A stretch of DNA of 64,000 nucleotides from Oleiagrimonas sp. C23AA (GTDB lineage: Bacteria > Pseudomonadota > Gammaproteobacteria > Xanthomonadales > Rhodanobacteraceae). Shown here piece after piece: positions 35,838 through 42,981 of the stretch. The stretch covers positions 372,001 through 436,000 of the forward strand of contig NZ_JAARLY010000002.1 in the NCBI RefSeq assembly GCF_011759385.1. Direction: 5' to 3'. The position numbers and the translations under genes were made by a program. Each line of letters opens with the position of its first letter. Position 1 is the stretch's first letter. Under the pieces are notes generated by a model that was given only the letters and a program-made list of their open reading frames with translations, did not search any database and was not told the origin of the DNA.

Positions 35838-37624
35838 TGCAATCGGCAGGCACGGTGCACACACCGCGCGTGGGCCACCATCGGTGGCAGCGTCATCGTT
35901 TTCGCTCCATGAGCCTGGGGCCGGGGCCGTTCAACCGCACCGCGCGGTTGATGCTGTACCAGATGCGCTGGCGCCAATCACCGCCCGAATACGGGCTGCG
36001 CGCCAGTGCCGTGTGTCTGTCGATCCTGATTCACTTCGCCGTGCTGGTGGCCATGCTGCTGCGGCCTGTGCCCGGCGTTGAGCCGGCGCCGAACCATGCC
36101 GATGACGCCATCGAGGTGCGCCTGGTCAAGGGCCAGCCGCCGCCGCCCCCGCCGCCTCCGAAGCTGCGCCTGCCGCGTCGCGTGCAGCAGGCAGCGCAGA
36201 CGCACCGCGCCCGCGCTCCGAAACACGGCGCCATGACCCTGCCGCCGCTGCCGAAAGTGACGCTGGCGGCGCCGGAAACCCGCCCCAGCGCCGAGCGCCC
36301 GACACCGCCGGCCACACCGCGACTGGCCGCCGCGCGCCCGCAACCGGCACCACAGCAAGCGCCGCCAGCCGAGCAGGATAGCCCGGTGCCTAAGGCACGC
36401 CCGGCGCCGCCGCGCGTGGTACTGGAACACTCGCCGATGGCGCTGACGCCGCCCAAGGTGGCGCTGGAGCAGGTCAGCGTGGCGGCCACGCCGGCGCCCG
36501 ACGCCATGGACACGCCCATCGATGTCAGTGGCGACGCGCCCGTGGTCGCCGCGCCCAGCCAGGCGCCGGCCTCGGCCGCCGATCTCACCTCGGCACGGGC
36601 CACACCGTTGCCGTCCGTGCCGCAGGTGCCACCGGCGCCGGCCATCGAGGCAGTGCCGGTCGATCAGCCCGCACCGCCGCAGGCGGACCTGAGTATGCCT
36701 GCCAGCCCACCGCAGGTGAGCCAGGAGCCGGTACAGGCGCCCCGCATCGCCGCACCCAGCGTGCCGCAGCCGAGCCTGCCCGCCACGCCGCAGATGGCCG
36801 CACCGCGAGCAGCGTTGCAGGCGGCCGATGTGCCTCGTGGCGCGCCGGCGCTACCTGATGCGACCCCAGGCTCGTTGCAGCTGCCGACGGTCAGCGTGAC
36901 CATGCCCAGTCCCGCGCCGTCCCGGGCGCCGGGCGAAATGGCATTACCGGCCCGCGAGGCGGCAGCTGCAGACGTCGCAGGAAGCGCTGCCAGCGACAGC
37001 AAAAATTGGGCGCAAAGCTCGGCCAGCGATCGCTTTGCCATCCGCACGCCCGGCCAGGGATTGAAGGGTCTGCCAGGGCAGGGCGGTGATGCCAGCCGTT
37101 CCAGTGGTCACCGCGAAGGCAAGGCCGACTACGTACAGCTGCAGCCCCAGGGCAACAGCGACGTGATGAGCCGACGCACCAGCCGGGTGCATTATCGCCC
37201 CACGCGCTTTGAGCAATATTGGGTGCCGTACGGGCAAAGCGCGCTGGATACCGCGCTGGGTCGATTGCTCGACAAGCTCACCGTGGTCAAGGAAATCCGC
37301 CTGCCGCGTGGCTATCGCGTGCGCTGCGCGCTCGGCGTGAGTATTGCCCTGCTGATGAGCTGTGGTGGCGAGCCACCGGCGGCAGCGCCTGCCGAGAGCG
37401 ACGATCCCCGACTCAACATGGCGCCGGCCGCCCTGGTCAAGGGCATGGCCGCGCCAGCATCCAGCGCGCCGCCAGCGCCATTGCCGAAGGTCAACACGGT
37501 GCCCTGCGAAGTGGCGCGTGTGGCCGGTGGCCCGCCGCCGCCGGGCTGCCCGGATGTGAAAACCGTGGCGCCGGACCAGTCGGACGTCTGGACGTCCAAG
37601 TCCAACGCGACCGATTCACAGTGA
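35837..37624 (+). CDS. TonB/TolA-like single-span envelope protein with very long Pro/Ala linker (paralogue 2)
   Basis: 595 residues. One membrane helix lies at residues about 55-77 (ASAVCLSILIHFAVLVAMLL). It is followed by about 330 residues of Pro/Ala-rich linker (starting GQPPPPPPPPKLRLPRRV), long enough to span the periplasm. The C-terminal domain from GNSDVMSRRTSRVHYRPTRF matches the neighbouring paralogue, including ESDDPRLNMAPAALVKG and four cysteines (RC, SCGG, PCE, GCP) at corresponding places. ATG 35837 overlaps the leader stop; ATG 35909 is an alternative. The layout is TonB-like, but no ExbB/ExbD genes are adjacent. Confidence 0.7.
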   Translation: MQSAGTVHTPRVGHHRWQRHRFRSMSLGPGPFNRTARLMLYQMRWRQSPPEYGLRASAVCLSILIHFAVLVAMLLRPVPGVEPAPNHADDAIEVRLVKGQPPPPPPPPKLRLPRRVQQAAQTHRARAPKHGAMTLPPLPKVTLAAPETRPSAERPTPPATPRLAAARPQPAPQQAPPAEQDSPVPKARPAPPRVVLEHSPMALTPPKVALEQVSVAATPAPDAMDTPIDVSGDAPVVAAPSQAPASAADLTSARATPLPSVPQVPPAPAIEAVPVDQPAPPQADLSMPASPPQVSQEPVQAPRIAAPSVPQPSLPATPQMAAPRAALQAADVPRGAPALPDATPGSLQLPTVSVTMPSPAPSRAPGEMALPAREAAAADVAGSAASDSKNWAQSSASDRFAIRTPGQGLKGLPGQGGDASRSSGHREGKADYVQLQPQGNSDVMSRRTSRVHYRPTRFEQYWVPYGQSALDTALGRLLDKLTVVKEIRLPRGYRVRCALGVSIALLMSCGGEPPAAAPAESDDPRLNMAPAALVKGMAAPASSAPPAPLPKVNTVPCEVARVAGGPPPPGCPDVKTVAPDQSDVWTSKSNATDSQ

Positions 37625-37646
37625 GGGGCCGCCTGCTGCTGCCGGC

Positions 37647-39917
37647 CTACAGCAGGCGCATCAGCTCGGGCAGCAGCGGCAGACGGTGGATGCGTACCGT
37701 GGTGGCGGCGTACACCGCGTTGGCCAGCGCCGGTCCGGCCGAGGGCATGGCAATGCCGGTAGCGCCCATCGGGGCGGCTTCGGAGGGCACAACGATCACT
37801 TGCATGTCGCGCGGTGAATGGGCCATGCGCGACATCGGGTAATCCTTGAAGTTGTGCTGTTGCACCTGCCCCTGGTCGACGCTGATGGCCTGCCCCAGTG
37901 TGGTCGAAATGCCATCCATGGTGGCGCCGATGACCTGCGCCTCCAGGCCGGTCGGGTTGACCGCGCGGCCCACATCCACGGCACAGACAACGCGGTGGAT
38001 CACCAGCTTGGCGCTGCGCACGGATACCTCGAAGGCGTGCGCGCAGTAGGCGCCGTAGATGTAGGCATAGGCGATGCCCAGCCCGTGGCCATTGGTACGG
38101 TGTTTCTTCCAGTCGATGGCATCGGCGGCCAGGGTCAGCACCTTGCGCAGGCGAGCGGTGTCGATGGCGCCGCCGCGGCCGGAGTAGGGCAGGCTGCGAT
38201 CGCTGTCTCCCAGCAGTTTCAGGCGCAGGTCCAGTGGATCCTGGCGCGTGGCCTTGGCAATCTCGTCGAGAAAGGCCTGCTCGGCGAAGGTATTGACCGT
38301 GTGCGCATCGGCGCGGGTCTCGCCGCGCGGCAGACCCGAATCCAGGCCCCACCAGCTGCTCTGGTAGTTTTCCACCAGCCCAGCCGGCAGCGCATCGCGC
38401 TCCATTTCCGAGGTCCACAAGCGATCGGCGCTGACACCGCGTCCGGTCAACATCGAGGGACTGGCCTTGTGCATGCGCCAGCCGATGATGCGGTGATGGC
38501 GATCCAGTGCCGCGCTCAGCTTGTGTACCGCGGCCGGGCGATAAGGGTCGTTGCGCAGATCCTGTTCTCGGCTCCAGTAGAGCTTGACCGGCTGGCCGGC
38601 AGCCTTGGCCAGCATCACCGCCTCGGCGACGAAGTCCTGATCGATGCGGCGGCCGAATCCGCCGCCCACGCGCGGCACCTCGATGGTGATCTGCTGTGGC
38701 GTGAGTCCGGTCAGGCGCTGCACCAGGCTCAGGGCCTGTTGCGGAGCCTGGGTGGGGATCACCAGGTGCGCCTGGTCGTTTTCCACCCGCGCGATGCAGG
38801 TCATGGTCTCGGCCAGCGCATGGGCCACGAAAGGCTGCACGTATACCTGTTCGATCTTGGTGCGCGCATGCTTAAAGGCGGCATCGATATCGCCGTCGCT
38901 GCGGACATGCGTGGTCGGCTCGGCATCGCTGTCCAGCAGCGCGTGCGCCTGCTTGAACAGGGCTTCGGTACTCTCGTCCTCGCGGCCGGTCTGTTTCCAC
39001 ATCACCTTGAGCGCATCGCGCCCGCGCAGCGCTGACCATGTGTCGACAGCCAGCACGGCCACGGACGGCGCCAGCGGCGTGTTGCCCAGCGTCTGATGGG
39101 GTTCGGGTTCCAGCGGCAGCACCTGCTTGACGCCAGGCACCTTGAGCGCAGCCTCGGTGTCGATGCGATCGAGCTTGCCTTGCACGTAGGGACAGTGCAG
39201 CACCACTGCGATCAGTGGATCGCCGTCAAAACGGTCGCTGCTGTAACGCTGCTGACCGGTGACGATGGCGTGCGCGTCGACATCGCCGGCGCCATGGCCG
39301 ATGTAGCGATAGTCGGCCGGTACCTTCAGTGGCGGTGGGGTTTGCGGCGGCGCTTGTTGTGCGGCGTCCTTGACCAACTCACCGTAGCTGTAGCTCTTGC
39401 CATTGGGGGCGCTGATGCGCCCGTCGCGGCAGCGCAGCTGCGAGGCTGCGACACCGCTGCGCCGCACGGCCGCCTGCAGCAGCAGCCAGCGGGCCAGCGC
39501 ACCGGCCTGGCGAAGATCGTTCCAGGCCGCGGGGATGCTGGCCGATTCACCGCTTAGCTGACGGCCGTAGCGCCAGCGCGCGTTGCCATTTTCGTTGACC
39601 ACCTTCGGTCCCAATGGCAGCACGATCACTTGGCGCCAGTCGGCATCCAGTTCGTCGGCGATGATGCGAGGCAGCGAGGTGCGCGTGCCTTCACCACAGT
39701 CCGGATCGCGCGCGCCAATGAGAGTGCGGCCATCGGGCTCGATACGCAGAAACGGGCCCAGTGCGGTGACATCATCGCCGAGCATGGCCAGCGGCACATC
39801 GGCGCTGGGTGCATCCTGGGCGCGCACTTCGCCAATGCCGATCACCAGCGCGCCGGCGGTGCCGGCCATCACCTGGAGAAAGCGTCGGCGCGACAGCCTG
39901 AGAATCGAATCGCTCAC
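37647..39917 (-). CDS. Molybdopterin-binding large subunit of an isoquinoline 1-oxidoreductase-like hydroxylase
   Basis: 756 residues. The N-terminus has a twin-arginine signal (LSRRRFLQVMAGTAGAL), so the enzyme is exported folded. The body is the xanthine-dehydrogenase-type molybdopterin domain; blocks TIEVPRVGGGFGRRIDQDFV and VVCAVDVGRAVNPTGLEAQV are typical of the IorB/one-chain aldehyde dehydrogenase group. It hydroxylates N-heterocycles or oxidises aldehydes; the substrate is unknown. The start overlaps the small-subunit stop by 4 bases. No cytochrome c or FAD subunit is adjacent. Confidence 0.9.
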   Translation of the reverse strand: MSDSILRLSRRRFLQVMAGTAGALVIGIGEVRAQDAPSADVPLAMLGDDVTALGPFLRIEPDGRTLIGARDPDCGEGTRTSLPRIIADELDADWRQVIVLPLGPKVVNENGNARWRYGRQLSGESASIPAAWNDLRQAGALARWLLLQAAVRRSGVAASQLRCRDGRISAPNGKSYSYGELVKDAAQQAPPQTPPPLKVPADYRYIGHGAGDVDAHAIVTGQQRYSSDRFDGDPLIAVVLHCPYVQGKLDRIDTEAALKVPGVKQVLPLEPEPHQTLGNTPLAPSVAVLAVDTWSALRGRDALKVMWKQTGREDESTEALFKQAHALLDSDAEPTTHVRSDGDIDAAFKHARTKIEQVYVQPFVAHALAETMTCIARVENDQAHLVIPTQAPQQALSLVQRLTGLTPQQITIEVPRVGGGFGRRIDQDFVAEAVMLAKAAGQPVKLYWSREQDLRNDPYRPAAVHKLSAALDRHHRIIGWRMHKASPSMLTGRGVSADRLWTSEMERDALPAGLVENYQSSWWGLDSGLPRGETRADAHTVNTFAEQAFLDEIAKATRQDPLDLRLKLLGDSDRSLPYSGRGGAIDTARLRKVLTLAADAIDWKKHRTNGHGLGIAYAYIYGAYCAHAFEVSVRSAKLVIHRVVCAVDVGRAVNPTGLEAQVIGATMDGISTTLGQAISVDQGQVQQHNFKDYPMSRMAHSPRDMQVIVVPSEAAPMGATGIAMPSAGPALANAVYAATTVRIHRLPLLPELMRLL

Positions 39918-40435
39918 GCGTCCCCCTGCATGGCCTTGGCAGCTCGCTTGATGGCGCGGCGCACGCGCACGTAGCTACCGCAGCGGCAAATATTGGGCAG
40001 GCTCTCGATGTCGGCGTCGCTGGGGTTGGGCTTGATCTTCAATAGCGCTGCCGCGGCCATCAGCTGGCCGGGCTGGCAATAGCCGCAAAGGATGGCGTCC
40101 TCGTCGATCCACGCCTGCTGCAAGGGGTGCAGGCCGCCGTTCTCGCCAGCCAGGCCTTCCACGGTGGTCACCTCACTGCCGGCGAGTTTGGCCATCGGTG
40201 TTTCGCAGGCCAGCGCGCGCTTGCCGTCGATCATCACCGTGCAGGCGCCGCACTGGTCGCTGTCGCAACCGTACTTGGTGCCGGTCAGGTGCAGCACGTC
40301 GCGCAGGTACCACAGCAGCGTCATCTTCGGATCGCCGGTATGACGAAAGTGCTCGCCGTTCAAGGTCAGGTCGATGCCCTTGCGCGGGGCTTCTGGCGTA
40401 ATGGACTCAGGTGGCGTCTGCTTGGCTTGCAGCAT
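39914..40435 (-). CDS. Two-[2Fe-2S] small subunit of the molybdenum hydroxylase
   Basis: 173 residues. The plant-type ferredoxin cluster is in KYGCDSDQCGACTVMIDGKR with a later cysteine (ALACETP). The second cluster is in ILCGYCQPGQLMAAAALL and NICRCGSYVRVRRAI. It passes electrons from the molybdenum centre. It has no signal of its own and would be exported with the Tat-tagged large subunit, as in related enzymes. It is the first gene of the two-gene operon. Confidence 0.92.
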   Translation of the reverse strand: MLQAKQTPPESITPEAPRKGIDLTLNGEHFRHTGDPKMTLLWYLRDVLHLTGTKYGCDSDQCGACTVMIDGKRALACETPMAKLAGSEVTTVEGLAGENGGLHPLQQAWIDEDAILCGYCQPGQLMAAAALLKIKPNPSDADIESLPNICRCGSYVRVRRAIKRAAKAMQGDA

Positions 40436-40501
40436 GAAGGTTCCGGTGCGATGGGCGCAGGTTCCTACCCATTCTGTCAGACCGCGCGCAGGCGTGTTAG
40501 C

Positions 40502-41833
40502 TCACTGGCTGAACAGGCGTTGCCAAAGCGCGTATACCGGCACACCGGCGACAATGATGGCCACGCCCATGCCGACGTTGAACGGGCTGGAAATCAGCAT
40601 GATCACGGTGACCAGCGCCACCGTCGCAATGAAGGTCAGCGGCAGCAGCGGAAACACCGGCGCACGATAGCCGGGCGTGGTTTCGATGTGGTGGCGCCGG
40701 TACCAGAACAGCGTGGCCACCGCGGCGGCGTAGCCCAGCCAGTCGCCGACGGTGGCGTAGTTGAGCAACTGGTTGTAGCTGCCCGACAGCGTCAGCAGCA
40801 CGGCCCAGGCCGACACGCCCAGCAGCGCGCGATTGGGCGTGTGCCAGCGTGGATGCAGGCGCGACATGGAGTGGAAGAACACGCCGTCCTCGCCCATCAC
40901 CTGCAACACGCGCGCCGCGCAGATCAGCGCGATGTTGCAGTAGCCGAAGGTAGAAATGGCGATGCCGATGGCAATCACGCGGCGTCCGGCATCGCCGAAC
41001 ATGTGCGCCATCACGTCGGCGGCGGGCGTGGCGCTGGCGGCCAGGCCGCCGTGGCCCAGCACCGCCAGGTAGGCGATATTCACCAGCACGTAGCAGCCCA
41101 GCACCAAGAGCATGCCCAAGCCCAGCGCGCGCGGAATATTGCGCTGCGGCTGGCGGATTTCGCCGGCAATATTGTTGACGTAGGCAAAGCCGCCGTAGGA
41201 GAACAGCACCGGCAGCAGCGCGCCGACCAGGGCCCAGGCCGGCAAATGCGCGCGGGCCGGATCGGCGGCAAAGGCGCTGCTGGTGCCATCGACCCCGGCC
41301 AGCGCCAAGCCTGTGACCACCAGCGCGGCGACGGCCAGCAGCTTGAGCACGGTAAACAGGTTCTGCACGAAGGCACCGGCGCGGATGCCAAACCAGTTCA
41401 CCCCGGCCAGAAACACGATGGCGCCCACGCCCAACGGTTTGACGTAGGTGTCCGGCAACGCCATCGCGGCGCAGGCGTAGCGCGCGAAGATCATGCCGAC
41501 CGCGGCGATGGAGCCGGAGTAGTTGACCAGCAGCATGGTCCAGCCGAACAGGAATGCCGGCAGTCCGCCGAAAGCCTCGCGCAGATAGATGTAGGCGCCA
41601 CCGGCCTGCGGGCGCCGTGCGCCCAGTTCGGCAAAGCACAGCGCGCCCGCCAGCGTCAGCGCGCCGCCGATCACCCACAGCAGCAACAGACTGACGCCGG
41701 AACCGGTGCGCGCGGCCACCGCCGACGGGTTGACGAAAATGCCCCCGCCAATCACGCCGCCGACCACCATCATGGCGGCCGACCAGGCTCCGAGTCGGCG
41801 GACGTATCCGGGGTGCGCGGCGGTGTCAGTCAT
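40502..41833 (-). CDS. APC-superfamily amino-acid permease
   Basis: 443 residues from ATG 41833, about 12 membrane helices. The first helix motif VVGGVIGGGIFVNPSAVA is the glycine-rich substrate-binding turn of the APC family. RRPQAGGAYIYLREAFGGLP is also diagnostic. It imports or exchanges amino acids; specificity is unknown. It is followed by no obvious catabolic partner. Confidence 0.9.
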   Translation of the reverse strand: MTDTAAHPGYVRRLGAWSAAMMVVGGVIGGGIFVNPSAVAARTGSGVSLLLLWVIGGALTLAGALCFAELGARRPQAGGAYIYLREAFGGLPAFLFGWTMLLVNYSGSIAAVGMIFARYACAAMALPDTYVKPLGVGAIVFLAGVNWFGIRAGAFVQNLFTVLKLLAVAALVVTGLALAGVDGTSSAFAADPARAHLPAWALVGALLPVLFSYGGFAYVNNIAGEIRQPQRNIPRALGLGMLLVLGCYVLVNIAYLAVLGHGGLAASATPAADVMAHMFGDAGRRVIAIGIAISTFGYCNIALICAARVLQVMGEDGVFFHSMSRLHPRWHTPNRALLGVSAWAVLLTLSGSYNQLLNYATVGDWLGYAAAVATLFWYRRHHIETTPGYRAPVFPLLPLTFIATVALVTVIMLISSPFNVGMGVAIIVAGVPVYALWQRLFSQ

Positions 41834-41911
41834 GGGGATGAGAGGCGGGCTAAAGGGCAAAGAGCGCGCGAGCATGACCCGCGCGCCGGGGCGGCGCAAG
41901 CCAGCACGAGG

Positions 41912-42778
41912 TCAGATGCGAATCTTGCCTTCGACCACGATCACGCAGTCGCCACCGATGGAGACATGGCCGGTGGCGTCCACCGCCACGTCCACATAAC
42001 CATCGCGACCCACTTCACGGCCCTGACTGGCGCGGTACTGGCGGCCATAGCGGTCCAGTTCGCCGACATGTTGCAGATACGCGGCGATGGCGGCGTTGGC
42101 ACTGCCGGTGACCGGGTCTTCCGGAATGCCATCGGCCGGGCAGAACGCGCGCACGGCCATCGCCGCGTCGCCCTCATCGGCGCCGAACACGCACACGCCC
42201 ACCGCGTCCAGCGCCAGGCACAGTTCGGCGATGGCTCCCATGTCCGGCACCAGGCCACGCACGGTGCCGGCCTGCTCCAGATCCAGCGTGATCCACACCG
42301 GGCCGTTGCACACCGCCAGCGGCGTGCCGCGCGAGGTCGCGCCCAGCGCCTTGTGCAATGCCTCGATATCGTGACGGTCGACGCCATCGAAACTGGCCCG
42401 CGGCGCCTGCACGCGAATACGCCGCGTGGCATCGGTGCCGTCCACGCTGACCGGCAGCAGGCCGGCGGCGCATTCCTGCACCAGTGCGCTTTTGCCAACG
42501 TCGACCAGGCCACAGGTGATGGCCGCGTAGGCGCTGCCGACGCTGGGGTGGCCGGCGAATGGCAGCTCCTGGCGCGGCGTGAAGATGCGCACGCGGTAAT
42601 CGGCGCCAGGCTGCGTCGGCGGCAGCAGGAAGGTGGTTTCGGAAAGGTTGGTCCAGGTGGCGATGCGTTGCATGGTCGCCGCATCCAGCCCCTCGGCATC
42701 GACGATCACGCCCAGCGGATTGCCGGCCAGCGCGCGCGTGGTAAATACGTCCACTTCCAGATAGCGGCGGGGTGTCAT
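41912..42778 (-). CDS. PhzF-family isomerase/epimerase-like protein
   Basis: 288 residues. The N-terminal YLEVDVFTTRALAGNPLGVI, catalytic-glutamate segment NLSETTFL and PFAGHPSVGSAYA are the PhzF signature. The second half repeats the fold (RAFCPADGIPEDPVTGSANA). The family is built of two diaminopimelate-epimerase-like halves. No phenazine genes are nearby, so it is a generic PhzF-like protein. It is divergent from lysAC, 203 bases away. Confidence 0.9.
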   Translation of the reverse strand: MTPRRYLEVDVFTTRALAGNPLGVIVDAEGLDAATMQRIATWTNLSETTFLLPPTQPGADYRVRIFTPRQELPFAGHPSVGSAYAAITCGLVDVGKSALVQECAAGLLPVSVDGTDATRRIRVQAPRASFDGVDRHDIEALHKALGATSRGTPLAVCNGPVWITLDLEQAGTVRGLVPDMGAIAELCLALDAVGVCVFGADEGDAAMAVRAFCPADGIPEDPVTGSANAAIAAYLQHVGELDRYGRQYRASQGREVGRDGYVDVAVDATGHVSIGGDCVIVVEGKIRI

Positions 42779-42870
42779 GTGGCAGAGGCTCCGGGGCGAT
42801 CAAAGCGGCCATGATACGGCGCGCGCCGCCCGCGGTCCGCTTTCGGCCAGCGCAAGGCCCGCGCAAAGTC

Positions 42871-42885
42871 ATGCCTAATAGGCAT
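42871..42885. promoter_or_regulatory. Candidate LysR-type regulator box upstream of lysAC
   Basis: ATGCCTAATAGGCAT is a perfect 15-base palindrome and fits the T-N11-A consensus (T42872, A42884) bound by LysR-type regulators. It lies 97 bases before the lysAC start and 93 bases before the divergent phzF-like start, so it could control either gene. Confidence 0.45.
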
Positions 42886-42981
42886 AACCTTGCCAATTGC
42901 CTTTTGCTGTCGTGCAGGCACACTGGGCGGCCATACGGGCCTGTTCGGCCTTGTCTTATCCCACCGTCAAACGAGTTCCAA

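Noticed and set aside
40127-42814. An 895-codon plus-strand open frame over the permease and phzF-like genes
   Set aside because: Antisense to genes with clear family motifs; composition is His/Gln/Arg-rich without domains.
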